Made by a program: the position numbers and the translations under genes | In this document: positions 30,905 through 42,972 of the stretch, one piece after another | Position numbering within the stretch: the stretch's first letter is position 1 | How the letters are laid out: each line of letters begins with the position of its first letter | DNA from: Anomaloglossus baeobatrachus | Taxonomy: Eukaryota > Chordata > Amphibia > Anura > Aromobatidae | Direction: 5' to 3' | DNA length: 64,000 nt | Assembly: GCF_048569485.1 (NCBI RefSeq) | Contig: NC_134364.1 | Location: 129,867,089 to 129,931,088, forward strand | Notes under the pieces: generated by a model | The model's database searches: none | What the model was told of the DNA's origin: nothing | Seen by the model: only the letters and a program-made list of their open reading frames with translations

Positions 30905-31954
30905 AGGCCCAGTCACACTAAACAACTTACCAGCGATCCCAACAAAGATACAACCTGATAGGGATCGCTGGTAAGTTGCTAGGAGGTCGCTGGTGAGATG
31001 TCACACTAAGCGACGCTCCAGCGATCCCACCAACAACCTGACCTGGCAGGGATCGCTGGAGCGTCGCTACACGTGGAAGCATGCTGCGCTTGGTAACAGG
31101 TAAATATCGGGTAACCAACCCGATATTTACCTTGGTTACCAGCGCACACCGCTTAGCGCTGGCTCCCTGCACACCTAGCCACAGTACACATCGGGTTAAT
31201 TACCCGATGTGTACTCTGCTACGTGTGCAGGCAGCAGGGAGCCGGCTTCTGCGGACGCTGGTAACCACGGTAAACATCGGGTAACCAAGAAGCCCTTCCC
31301 TTGGTTACCCGATATTTACCTTCGTTACCAGCGTCCGCCGCTCTCACACTGCCAGTGCCGGCTCCCTGTTCCCTGCACTCCTAGCCACAGTACACATTGG
31401 GTTAATTACCCGATGTGTACTCCAGCTATGTGTGCAGGGAGCAGGGAGCCGGCACTGACAGCTGAGAGCGGCGGACGCTGGTAACGAAGGTAAATATCGG
31501 GTAACCAAGGGAAGGGCTTCTTGGTTACCCGATGTTTACCGTGGTTACCAGCGTCCGCAGAAGCCGGGTCCTGCTGCCTGCACATTTAGTTGTTCCTCTG
31601 TCGCTGTCACACACAGCGATCTGTGCTTCACAGCGGGAGAGCAACAACTAAAAAATGGCCCAGTACATTCAGCAACAACCAACGACCTCACAGCAGGGGC
31701 CAGGACATTCAGCAACAACCAGCGACCTCACAGCAGGGGCCAGGACATTCAGCAACAACCAGCGACCTCACAGCAGGGGCCAGGACATTCAGCAACAACC
31801 AGCGACCTCACAGCAGGGGCCAGGACATTCAGCAACAACCGGCGACCTCACAGCAGGGACAGGTTGTTGCTGGATGTCACACACAGCAACATCGCTAGCA
31901 AGTCGTGCCTCAGCAGCGATGTTGCTAGCGATGTTGCTTAGTGTGACGGTACCT
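30905..31954. mobile_element. Harbinger-like fold-back element, non-coding
   Basis: The inverted ends AGGCCCAGTCACACTAA and TTAGTGTGACGGTACCT carry a 3-bp target copy TTA (30902-30904 and 31955-31957), which fits PIF/Harbinger. The 1050-bp interior is built of inverted repeats. The largest pairs about 31232-31400 with about 31420-31580 (GACGCTGGTAACCACGG against CCGTGGTTACCAGCGTC, and CGGCGGACGCTGGTAACGAA against its complement). Smaller palindromes are AACCCGATATTTACC-type near 31095-31135 and TCGGGTTAATTACCCGA near 31189. It has no transposase, so it depends on a relative. Confidence 0.75.
31655..31862. repeat. 40-bp tandem repeat, five copies, inside the fold-back element
   Basis: The word ACATTCAGCAACAACC recurs at exact 40-bp spacing (copies starting 31661, 31701, 31741, 31781 and 31821), each with GACCTCACAGCAGGG. 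The middle copies are nearly identical, so the expansion is recent compared with the flanking array. Confidence 0.92.
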
Positions 31955-31957
31955 TTA

Positions 31958-32440
31958 CATTACAATGATCCCTCACATCCTCCTCTAATCCTTACAGTTC
32001 AAGGATCCCTCACATCATCTTCTGATCTTTTTATCTCAAGAATACCTCACATCCTCCTTTGATTCTTTTATCACAAATCCCTCACATATTCCTCTGATCC
32101 TTACATTACAACAATCCTTCTCATCCTTCTCTGCTCCTTACATCCTCCTCTAGTCTTCACATTTCAAGGATCCCTCACATCCTGTTCTGATCCTTTTCTC
32201 ACAACGATCCCTCACATCCTCCTATGATCTTTACATGACAATTCTTCATATCCTTACCTGATCCTTTCATCAAAACAATTCTTCACCTCATTTGAGTATT
32301 TTTCATCATAACAGTTGTTTTTATCCTCTTCTGATCTATTTTTATCCGAATGATTCAACACATCCTGATCCCTTCAACGCAACATTTCTTCGCATCCTCC
32401 TTCTTATCCTTTTATGAGAACGATTCCTCACAAACTCCAA
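31958..32440. repeat. Degenerate ~38-bp tandem array, right part
   Basis: This continues the array split by the fold-back element. Units like TTACATTACAATGATCCC, TCACATCCTCCT and CTGATC become less regular towards 32440. Confidence 0.75.
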
Positions 32441-33370
32441 AAAGAACTTTTAAAAGGGGTTATCAGAAGTTAAACTACAAATCTGCAGTCACTCTATGTG
32501 TCTGTAGACTTGTCAATCCTCACTTCTTGCGCACTGCAAGACTTGAGGATTCGTTGGCGCTGGGCAGGGATGTATGAGATATGCGAACTCCCGGACACAA
32601 CTAGACTGTTTCTGGCCTTTCTTAATACACCTGCATTGAGCAAGGCCACGGCCATCTAGAAGGAATGTGGCTGAGTGTAAGCATATTGCACACTTGCAGT
32701 CACATGAACACCCACTCCGGGCGCTGGCGAATCCTCACGGCTCACAGTGCGTGTGATGTGCGGATTCACAAGTCTGCAGTCACGTAGAGTGAATGGAGAC
32801 TCTTAGCTGAAGACTGCAACCCCTTTAAACCGCAGGGGTTTATTCAAGATGAACCCCAAAACTTTGGTGAAAATATTCTGTGGACTGATGAGAGGACTTT
32901 TATGGAAGACATGGGGTTCTGTTTGGAGATGTGTAAATCTATGTACAGGACCAGCTGACAGGTCAGTACTCTGGTCACTGGACAGGAGGCGTGAAAAAAA
33001 CCTCCTACCTGCCATCATCTGTAGCTACGCTTTTGATTAACCGGCTTGGTGGTGGTAATGTGACGGTGTGGGGCTGAGTGCGTGGTACTGTAGACTTGGG
33101 AACTTGGGAAGGCAGCGGAGCAGGAGCCGGAGACAGACTCTGAAAACAATTAACAATTGCCAACCATTGAAGCAAGAACCTGAGGTTTCTTCTCATGCGT
33201 CTCATGATTCGTTGGACAAGACCCCCGCAGCGTATGGTGTATCTATCTGATGGACGACCGATCAGACTTAGACATCAAATCAGTGATAAATCCTCAGAAA
33301 CCCGGTAGTAGTGTTATATAGAGAATAATGGTGTAATATGCAGCATTGCGTGTCAAAGCCACGATCTGCA
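32441..33370. other. No host gene; includes a Tc1/mariner fragment
   Basis: Apart from the Tc1 piece at 32835-33095 I recognise nothing. A direct repeat with AATCCTCAC, GCGCACTG-type and GTCTGCAGTCAC words occurs near 32470-32530 and 32720-32790. Confidence 0.4.
32835..33095 (+). mobile_element. Tc1/mariner transposase fragment, degraded
   Basis: Plus-strand translation gives NFGENILWTDERTF, the context of the first catalytic Asp in Tc1 transposases. About 180 bases on comes RLGGGNVTVWG, the conserved GG-V-VWG block. The spacing is right, but the text between is decayed and stops follow, so it is a dead fragment. Confidence 0.7.
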
Positions 33371-34733
33371 GGCACATACAGTGGGGAAAATAAGTACGGT
33401 ATTTGATACCAAAATTACAAATTTTCCCACCAACAAGGAATTATTATAGGTAACTTCACCTGTGACAAACAGAATACCCCCACACAAAAAAAACAAACAA
33501 AGAACCCCCCCAAAAATCCCATTGTATGATTTGTAAATAATTAATTTGCATTTTATTGAATGAAATAAGTATTTGATACAATAGACAAACAGAACTTAAT
33601 ATTTGGTAGAAACCTTTGTTTGCAATTACAGAGGTCAGATGTTTCTTGTAGACCTTGACCAGGTCTGCACACACTGCAGCAGGAATCTTGTCCCACTCCT
33701 CCATACGCATCTTCTCCAGATCTTTCAGGTCACTCCTCCATACGGATCTTCTCCAGATCTTTCAGTTCGCTCCTCCATACGGATCTTCTCCAGAACTTTC
33801 AGTTCGCTCCTCCACACGGATCTTCTCCAGATGTTTCAGGTTACTCCTCCATACAGATCTTCTCCAGATCTTTCATGTCACTCCTCCATATGGATCTTCT
33901 CCAGATGTTTCAGGTCACTCCTCCATACAGATCTTTTCCAGATCTTTCAGGTTACTCCTCCATACAGATCTCCTCCAGATCTTTTCATGTTTCGAGGCTA
34001 TCGCTAGGCAACATTGAGTTTCAGCTTCTCCAAAGATTTTTTATTCGGTTCAGGTCTGGAGACTGGCAAAGTCACTCCAGGACCTTGAAATGCTTCTTAC
34101 GGAGCCGCTCCTTAGTTGCCCTAGCTATGTGTTTTGGGTCATTGTCATACTGGAAGACCAAGCCATGACTCATCTTCAGTGCTTTTACTGAGGGAATGTA
34201 GGTTTTTGGCCAAAATCACACGATTCATCCTCCCTTCAATACAGTGCAGTCACCCTGTCCCCTTTGCAGAAAAGCCCCCCCCCCCCAAAGTATGATGTTT
34301 TTACCCCCATGCTTCACGGTTGGAACGGTGTTCTTGAGATTGTACTCATCCTTCTTCCTCCAAACATAGCAAGTGGAGTTGTTGCCAAAAAGTTCTATTT
34401 TATTCTCATCTGACCACATGATCTTCGACCATGCCTCGTCTGGATCATCCCGACAGACATTGGTCAACTTCAAATGGGCCTGGCCATGTGCTGGCTTTAG
34501 CAGGGAAATCTTGTGTGCCCTATAGATTTTTAATCCATGACAGCGTAGTGTATTACTAACAGTAATCTTTGAGACTGGTCCCAGCTCTATTCATGGCATT
34601 GAGCAGGTCCTCCAGTGTACTTCTGGGATGATTCTTGACATTTATCAGAATCATCCTTACCCCACGAGGCCAGATCTTGCATGGAGACCCAGACCAATTA
34701 AGATTGACAGTCATTTGTGTTTCTTTCAATTTC
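33371..34733 (-). mobile_element. Tc1-type DNA transposon, truncated and internally expanded
   Basis: The terminal inverted repeat starts TACAGTGGGGAAAATAAGTA and continues to AAATAAGTATTTGATAC, a Tc1 family common in fish and frogs. On the minus strand the transposase C-terminal half is legible: [23 protein letters not shown] and [14 protein letters not shown] (34225-34473). The part coding the C-terminus carries a 37-bp tandem expansion (33696-33991). The element breaks off at about 34733, where LTR-element sequence begins, so the N-terminal transposase half and second end are missing. Confidence 0.87.
33696..33991. repeat. 37-bp tandem repeat, eight copies, inside a Tc1 transposase gene
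   Basis: CTCCTCCATACGGATCTTCT recurs at 33696, 33733, 33770, 33807, 33844, 33881, 33918 and 33955, exactly 37 bp apart. Each is followed by CCAGATCTTTCAG and a short variable joint. Ordinary Tc1 copies have this text once. Confidence 0.95.
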
Positions 34734-35924
34734 CCTGCACAGGCTTGAATCCTGTTCGTGATGCCAAAATTGACACGCCCACTCCAGGACCGGGGTACTT
34801 GGAACCGATGTCAGCGGTGGCGGTGCTCGGCTCCGTGACCCTGGCAGTGTCTTATTAATAAAAGGGGATGATGACGATGGGATTTATAGTTAATATTAAA
34901 TAAAGGACGTGACGCCACTTGCGGTGTGCGGCTATGAGAGGGAGCCACCGCTGCGTAGTCTCTCACTGCTGGGACTGGTGGTCTTAAGCAGCTCGGATGT
35001 TATGGCCCTCCGCAAGTAGACCTAAGCCCAAGGGAAGAATGAGGATGGTTGTAGTATAGTGAAAGTAGGTGATGCAGAGGTGTAGGAAGAATTCAGATGA
35101 CACAGGGGTAGCGGTTCAACTTGTTCTTTACTCACTGATTCTGTGTTACCATCACCCACCTGGTGCTGGTCTCTGCCAATGTGGGTCTCAGGTGATCCTG
35201 TGTTCCTTTGATCCCGATGCCGGTGTTGTGACCTGGTGAGCTCTTCCTCCATGCACCCTTCTGTAATTGGTGGGTCCCCGTGGCTTGAAGTGTTTTGGGG
35301 TCCCCTCCTGGTCTCACAGTCCTGGCCCGTATGGCAGGCAGCTTGAACCTCTCAATGGGGTGGACCTCTGTCCCAGTTCCCAGGTTCCCTCTTTGCTGCT
35401 GTGCCCCGGACACTAAAGTAGATGAGGAACCTTGATGATCCCCTCACCTGGCAGATTTACAGGTGAGCCTAAAGCGTCCTCCTGAACTAGGGCTCTGCAC
35501 CCCACCTGTGCCGTGAGTACTGACATTGTACTCTCCTCGGTGACCGTACTCCTTTAGCCCACCGATGTCACTCCTCGTGTTTCTCACTGGACCTGAGTCT
35601 CCTCACACTCTCCCTGACTCAACGGCAACTCCTGACTGACTTTCAAATGTCCCTGTCAACTGTCAACTGTCCAGACTAGCCCCTCCCCCTCCCGGGTTTC
35701 TGACAAGTGGGATTAGATACAGTAAATCCCAACCAATAGGTGACCATCCATGAGATCCGTCTCTAGCCTGTTACCCAGTCTGGAAAAAGGGCAAAGAAAT
35801 GTGTGTGTTTTAAATGGTGTTGTTTGGTGTTTACCAGCACTGGTCTCCCAGGAACCCTGGATAAGTACTGCACCTGTAACTGGATACAGTACCCTGTGGC
35901 ACCTGACGCCTCAGGGGCGCCACA
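34734..35924 (-). mobile_element. LTR with adjoining primer-site sequence, Gypsy-like remnant
   Basis: On the minus strand an LTR of about 1154 bp runs from TGTGGCGCCCCTGAGGCGTC (35924) to GGGCGTGTCA (34771). It starts with a short palindrome (TGTGGC...GCCACA). It is followed within a few bases by TGGCATCACGAACAGG, a primer-binding-like stretch, and then only about 20 bp of interior before Tc1 sequence. It is a truncated fossil with no coding part. Its start resembles the solo LTR copies at 41964, 47773 and 62891, so both belong to related families. The pyrimidine array begins directly at its 5' edge. Confidence 0.65.
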
Positions 35925-38900
35925 TTTGCACCTCCCTCTCCCCTCTCAGCACCTCCCTCTCTCTCTCTCTGCACCTCCTTCTCTCCTTTCTGCACCTCCC
36001 TCTCTTTTCCCTGCCCCTCCCTCTCTCTTCTCTGCACCTTCCTCTCCCCTCTCTGCACCTCCCCTCTCTCTTCCCTCCACCTCCATCTCTCTTCCCAGCA
36101 CCTCCCTCTCCCCTCCCTGCACCTTCCTCTCTCTTCCCTCCACCTCCTTCTCTCTTCCCTGAACCTCCCTCTCTCTTTTCTGTACCTCCCTCTCCCCTCC
36201 CTGCACCTCCCTCTCTCCTCTCTGCACTTCCCTCTTTCTTCTCTGCACCTCCCTCTTCCCTGCACCTCCCTCTCTCTTCCGTGCACCTCCCTCTCTCTTC
36301 CCTGCACCTCTCTCTCTCTCCTCCCTGCACCTCCCTCTCTCTTCTCTGTACCTCCCTCTCCCCTCCCTACACCTCTCTCTCTCCTCCCTGCACTTCCCTC
36401 TTTCTTCTCTGCACCTCCCTCTCTCTTCCCTGTACCTCTTTCTCTCTCCTCCCTACACCTCCCTCTCTCTTCTCTGTACCTCCCTCTCCCCTCCCTGCAC
36501 CTCCCTCTCTCCTCAATGCACTTCCCTCTTTCTTCTCTGCACTTCCCTCTACCTCCCTACACCTCCCTCTCCCCTCCCTGCACCTCTCTCCTCCATGCAC
36601 CTCCCTCTCTCTCTCTCTCCCCTCCCTGCACCTCCCTCTCTCTTCTCTGCACCTCCCTCTCCCCTCCCAGCACCTCTCTCTCTCTTCCCTGCACCTCCCT
36701 CTCTCCTCCCTTCACCTCCCTCTCCCCTCCCTGCACCCCCCTCTCTCTCTCTCCCCTCCCTGCACCTCCCTCTCTCTTCTCTGCACCTCCCTCTCCCCTC
36801 CCTGCACCTCTCTCTCTCCTCCCTGCACCTCCCTCTCTCTTCTCTGCACCTGTCTCTCTCCTCCCTGCACCTCCCTCTCTCTTCTCTGCACCTCCCTCTC
36901 TCTTCTCTGCACCTACCTCTCTCCTCCCTTTACCTCCCTCTCCCCTCCCTGCACCTCCCTCTCCCCTCCCTTTCCTCCCTGCACCTCCCTCTCCCCTCCC
37001 TGCACCTCCCTCTCTCTTCTGTGCACCTCCCTCTCCCCTCCCTCTCTCCTCCCTGCACCTCCCTCTCTCTTCTCTGCACCTCCCTCTCCCCTCTGCACCT
37101 CCCTCTCTCTTCTCTGCACCTCCCTCTCTCTTCCCTGCCCCTCCCTCTCCCTGCATCTCTCTCTATCTCTCTCCTCCCTGCACCTCTCTCTCTCTACTCT
37201 GCACCTCCCTCTCTCCTCCCTGCACCTCCCTCTCTCTTCCCTGCACCTCCCTCTCTCTTCCCTGCACCTCCCTCTTTCCTCCCTGCACCTCCCTCTCTCT
37301 TCTCTGCACCTCCCTCTCTCCTTCCTGCACCTCCCTCTCTCTTCTCTGCACCTCCCTCTTTCTTCTCTGCACCTCCCTCTTCCCTGCATCTCCCTCTCTC
37401 TTCCCTGCACCTCCCTCTCTCTTCTCTGCACCTCCCTCTCTCTTCCGTGCACCTCCCTCTCTCTTCCCTGCACCTCTATCTCTTTCTCTCTCCTCCTTGC
37501 ACCTCCCTTTCTCTTCTCTGTACCTCCCTCTCCCCTCCCTGCACCTCCCTCTCTCCTCCCTGCACTTCCCTCTTTCTTCTCTGCACCTCCCTCTCCCCTC
37601 CCTGCACCTCCCTCTACCCTCCCTGCACCTCTCTCCTCCATGCACCTCCCTCTTTCTTTTCTTCACCTCCCTCTTTCTTCTCTGCACCTCCCTCTCCCCT
37701 CCCTGCACCTCCTTCTCTCTCTCTCTCCTCTCCCTGCACCTCCTCCCATCTTCACCTCCCTCTCTCTTCTCTGCCCCTCCCTCTCCCCTCTGCACCTCCC
37801 TCTCTCTTCTCTGCACCTCCCTCTCTCTTCCCTTCACCTCCCTCTCCTCCCTCTGCACCTCCCTCTCCACTTACTGCACCTCCCTCTCTCTCCTCCCTGC
37901 ACCTCCCTCTCTCTTCTCTGCACCTCCATCTCTCCTCTCTGCACCTCCCTCTCTCCTCCCTGCACCTCCCTCTCTCCTCCCTACACCTCCCTCTCTCCTC
38001 CCTTCACCTCCCTCTCCTCTCTGCACCTCCCTCTCTCTTCCCTGCACCTCTTTCTCTCCTCTCTGCACCTCCCTCTCTCTTCCCTGCACCTCCCTCTCTC
38101 TTCTCTGCACCTTCCTCTCTCTTCCCTGCACCTCCCTCTCTCCTCCCTGCACCTCCCTCTCCCTAATCTGCACCTCACTCTCTCCTTCCTGCACCTCCCT
38201 CTCTCTTCTCTGCACCTCCCTTTCCCCTCCCTGCATTTCCCTCTCTCCTCCCTGCACCTCCCTCTCTCTTCTTTGCACCTCCCTCTCTCCTCCCTGCACC
38301 TTCCTCTCCCGTCCCTTCAACTCCCTCTCCTCTCTGCACCTCCGTCTCTCTTCCCTGCACCTTTTTCTCTCCTCCCTGCACCTCCGTCTTTCTTCCCTGC
38401 ACCTCCCTCTCTCTTCTCTGCACCTCCCTCTCTCTTCCCTGCACCTCCCTCTCTCTTCCCTTCACCTATCTCTCACCTCCCTGCACCTTACTCTCTCTCT
38501 CTTTCCTCCCTGCACCTCCCTCTCCCGTCTGCACCTCCCTCTCTCTTCTCTGCACCTCCCTCTCCCCTCTGCACCTCCCTCTCTCTTCTCTGCACCTCCC
38601 TCTCTCCTCCCTTCTCCTTCCTCTCCCCTTCCTGCACCTCCCTTTCTCTTTCTCTCCCCTCCCTGCACCTCCCTATCTCTTCCCTGCCCTTCCCTCTCTC
38701 CTCCCTTCACCTCCCTCTCCCCTCCCTGCACCTCCCTCTCCCCTCTGCACCTCCCTCTTTCTTCTCTGCACCTCCCTCTCTCCTCCCTTCACCTCCCTCT
38801 CCCCTCCCTGCACCTCCCTTTCTCTCTCTCTCCCATCCATGCACCTCCCTCTCCCCTATGCACCTCCCTCTCTCTTCTCTGCACCTACCTCCCTCTTCTC

Positions 38901-41900
38901 TGCACCTCCCTCTCCCCTGCCTGCACCTCCCTCTCCCCTCCCTGCACCTCTCTCTCTCCTCCCTGCACCTCCCTCTTTCCTCCCTGCACCTCCCTCTCTC
39001 TTCTCTGCACCTCCCTCTCTCCTCCCTGCACCTCCCTCTCTCTTCTCTGCACCTCCCTCTCTCTTCTCTGCACCTCCCTCTCTCCTCCCTGCACTTCCCT
39101 CTTCTTCTCTGCACTTTCCTCACCCTCCCTGCACCTCCCTCTCCCCTCCCTGCACCTCCCTCTCTCTCTCTCCTCCCTGCACCTCCCTCTCTCTACTCTG
39201 CACCTCCTTCTCTCCTCCCGGGACCTCCCTCTCTCTTCTCTGCACCTCCCTTTCCCCTCCTTGCACCCCCCTCTCCCCTGCCTTCACCCTCCTCTCTCTT
39301 CCCTCCACCTCCTTCTCTCTTTTCAGCACCTCTCCTCTCTCCTCACTGCACGTTCCCTCTCTCCTCCCTGCAGCTCCCTCTCCCCACTCTGCATCTCCCT
39401 CTCTCCTCTCTGCATCTCCCTCACCTCTCTCTGCACCTGTGTCTCTCTTCCCTGCACCTCCCTTTCTCCTTCCTGCACCTCCCTCTCTCTTCCCTGCACC
39501 TCCCTCTTTCCGCTCTGCACCTCCCTCTCTCTTCTCTGCACCTCCATCTCTCCTCTCTGCACCTCCCTCTCTCCTCCCTGCACCTCCCTCTCCCTAATCT
39601 GCACCTCCCTCTCTCCTTCCTGCACCTCCCTCTCTCTTCTCTGCACCTCCCTTTCCCCTCCCTGCATTTCCCTCTTTCTTCTCTGCACCTCCCTCTTTCT
39701 TCTCTGCACCTCCCTCTCCCCTCCCTGCACCTCCTTCTCTCTCTCTCTCCTCTCCCTGCACCTCCTTCTCCCATCTTCACCTCCCTCTCTCTTCTCTGCC
39801 CCTTCCTCTCCCCTCTGCACCTCCCTCTCTCTTCTCTGCACCTCCCTCTCTCTTCCCTTCACCTCCCTCTCCTCCCTCTGCACCTCCCTCTCCACTTACT
39901 GCACCTCCCTCTCTCTCTCCTCCCTGCACCTCCCTCTCTCTTCTCTGCACCTCCATCTCTCCTCTCTGCACCTCCCTCTCTCCTCCCTGCACCTCCCTCT
40001 CTCCTCCCTACACCTCCCTCTCCCCTCCCTTCACCTCCCTCTCCTCTCTGCACCTCCCTCTCTTCCCTGCACCTCTTTCTCTCCTCTCTGCACCTCCCTC
40101 TCTCTTCCCTGCACCTCCCTCTCTCTTCTCTGCACCTTCCTCTCTCTTCCCTGCACCTCCCTCTCTCCTCCCTGCACCTCCCTCTCCCTAATCTGCACCT
40201 CGCTCTCTCCTTCCTGCACCTCCCTCTCTCTTCTCTGCACCTCCCTTTCCCCTCCCTGCATTTCCCTCTCTCCTCCCTGCACCTCCCTCTCTCTTCTTTG
40301 CACCTCCCTCTCTCCTCCCTGCACCTCCCTCTCCCCTCCCTTCAACTCCCTCTCCTCTCTGCACCTCCGTCTCTCTTCCCTGCACCTGTTTCTCTCCTCC
40401 CTGCACCTCCGTCTTTCTTCCCTGCATCTCCCTCTCTCTTCTCTGCACCTCCCTCTCTCTTCCCTGCACCTCCCTCTCTCTTCCCTTCACCTATCTCTCA
40501 CCTCCCTGCACCTTACTCTCTCTCTCTCTCTTTCCTCCCTGCACCTCCCTCTCCCGTCTGCACCTCCCTCTCTCTTCTCTGCACCTCCCTCTCCAGTCTG
40601 CACCTCCCTCTCTCTTCTCTGCACCTCCCTCTCTCCTCCCTTCTCCTTCCTCTCCCCTTCCTGCACCTCCCTTTCTCTTTCTCTCCCCTCCCTACACCTC
40701 CCTCTCTCTTCTCTGCACCTCCCTCTCTCCTCCCTGCACCTCCCTCTCTCTTCTCTGCACCTCCCTCTTTCTTCTCTACACCTCCCCCTTCCCTGCACCT
40801 CCCTCTCTCTTCCGAGCACCTCCCTCTCTCTTCCCTGCACCTCTCTCTCTCTCTCTCTTCCCTGCACCTCCCTGTCTCTTCTCTGTACCTCCCTCTCCCC
40901 TCCCTGCACCTCCCTCTCTCCTCCCTGCACTTCCTTCTTTCTTTTCTGCACCTCCCTCTCTCTTCCCTGCACCTCCCTCTCTCTTCCCTGCAGCTCCCTC
41001 TCTCTTCTCTGCACCTTCCTCTCTCTTCCGTGCACCTACCTCTCTCTTCCCTGAACCTCTATCTCTTTCTCTCTCCTCCCTGCACCTCCCTTTCTCTTCT
41101 CAGTACCTCCCTCTCCCCTCCCTGCACCCCCCTCTCTCCTCCCTGCACTTCCCTCTTTCTTCTCTGCACTTCCCTCTGCCTCCCTGCACCTCCCTCTCCC
41201 CTCCCTGCACCTCCCACTCCCCTCCCTGCACCTCCCACTCCCCTCCCTGCATCTCTCTCCTCCATGCACCTCCCTCTCCCCTATGCACCTCCCTCTCTCT
41301 TCTCTGCACCTACCTCCCTCTTCTCTGCACCTCCCTCTCCCCTTCCTGCACCTCCCTCTCCCCTCCCTGCACCTCTCTCTCTCCTCCCTGCACCTCCCTC
41401 TTTCTCCCTGCACCTCCCTCTCTCTTCTCTGCACCTCCCTCTCTCCTCCCTGCACCTCCCTCTCTCTTCTCTGCACCTCCCTCTCTCTTCTGTGCACCTC
41501 CCTCTCTCCTCCCTGCACTTCCCTCTTTCTTCTCTGCACTTTCCTCACCCTCCCTGCACCTCCCTCTCCCCTCCCTGCACCTCCCTCTCTCTCTCTCCTC
41601 CCTGCACCTCCCTCTCTCTACTCTGCACCTCCTTCTCTCCTCCCGGGACCTCCCTCTCTCTTCTCTGCACCTCCCTTTCCCCTCCTTGCACCTCCCTCTC
41701 CCCTGCCTTTACCTTCCTCTCTCTTCCCTCCACCTCCTTCTCTCTTTTCAGCACCTCTCCTCTCTCCTCACTGCACGTTCCCTCTCTCCTCCCTGCAGCT
41801 CCCTCTCCCCACTCTGCATCTCCCTCTCTCCTCTCTGCATCTCCCTCACCTCTCTCTGCACCTGTGTCTCTCTTCCCTGCACCTCCCTTTCTCCTTCCTG

Positions 41901-41963
41901 CACCTCACTCTCTCTTCCCTGCACCTCCCTCTTTCCGCTCTGCACCTCCCTCTCTCCTCCCTG
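35925..41963. repeat. 21-bp pyrimidine-rich tandem array, block 1
   Basis: Unit: CTGCACCTCCCTCTC plus a six-base tail such as TCTTCT, TCTTCC, TCCTCC or CCCTCC, 21 bp in all, with shorter units mixed in. The plus strand is almost pure C/T except for GCA in each unit. A marker variant with CTTTTCAGCACCTC then CACTGCACGTTCCC occurs at about 39316-39360 and again at 41741-41785, a 2425-bp repeat period. Only the second is followed by an LTR. Frames run open for up to 2072 codons because the period is a multiple of three and the unit lacks stops in most frames. Confidence 0.95.
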
Positions 41964-42972
41964 TGTAGCGCCCCTGATCCCTTCAGGGTGCTACAAGGTT
42001 CTGCATCCCCACCAGGGACCCAGAACCCCAGTGCCGGTACTAACAAAAACCCAGGTAATTCCAGTTTTCCCCCAACATTCCCCCATACAATGATACTTAG
42101 CTAGGGTGCGACTAATGGATGGCCGCCTAGAGATGGAGCCACTCCAGTCCACTAGTTGACCAGGTGGGAGGGGCAGACTGTGGAGAGTAGTCGGGAAGTC
42201 AGTAGTGAGTAGGCAGTTGAAAGTTGACAGTAGGAGAATGAAGGTCGGAAGTGAAGCGACACCCTGGCTTGGGTTGACGGTGACCTGGTACCTAGGAGAA
42301 GTGTTGCCGGTGGAGTACTCCCGGGACTACGCACCGACGGGGTACAGGACCCTAGGACAGGAAAGATCTTCAAGCTGACCTGTTAACACCTGCACAGCAA
42401 AGGGGACCATCAAGGACCTTGTTGACCCTAAAGAATCCAACCTCACAGGGTTCACGCTACCGTCAGGTGGACAGAAGTTGACAAACTACACAACGGGGCC
42501 CCCCAGTGTTCTATACCATGGGGACCCACTTATCGGAGACAGGTGCAGGGGAAGAAGGTACCAGAGAACTAGACTGGCAGTGGGACAAAGGGGACCAGGA
42601 GGTGAAACCAGCCGGCCTCGGGCAACCAGTTAACATCACAAGAAAGTGAGTAAACCAGTTGCACTGAATTCCTGTGTGGACTACCTTCTTCTGACGCCCA
42701 ATGTACCATACACCCTCTGGGGCAAAACCCTACTTGCTGAGTCACTACCATACTAGCTGCAATACCATCAGCCCCAGTAGAAACATTCTGCAGCGGCGGC
42801 TCCCTACACTTAGCCGCAACACCTCAAGTGGCGTCAATTATCATATTCTCCCCTATAAATATCCCCATTACAAAAAGGGCCCAGGGCACGGAACCGGGTA
42901 AAGGCCATCACCGTGACTTCCCCAAGACCTATACTGCCCGGAACCGAGTACCCCATATCCCTGGGTGCTACA
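41964..42972 (+). mobile_element. Solo LTR, copy 1, in the pyrimidine array
   Basis: 1009 bp from TGTAGCGCCCCTGATCCC to GGGTGCTACA, flanked by CCTG on both sides (41960-41963 and 42973-42976), a 4-bp target duplication. The 5' end is a hairpin-like palindrome (TAGCGCCCCTGA / TCAGGGTGCTA). A TATAAAT lies at 42854-42860. It has no coding capacity. It is read as a solo LTR of a Gypsy or ERV-like family from its ends and size. Confidence 0.7.

Noticed and set aside
30905-31954. piggyBac origin for the fold-back element (TTAA-like left flank)
   Set aside because: The right flank reads TTTA, while a 3-bp TTA copy aligns exactly with the interrupted array unit on both sides, which favours Harbinger.
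35750-41968. Plus-strand open frame of 2072 codons, and similar giant frames up to 1926 codons at 42913-47913 and 57244-63031
   Set aside because: They are products of a stop-poor 21-bp repeat whose length is a multiple of three; several overlapping frames are open at once and the frames run through LTR or unique sequence at their ends.
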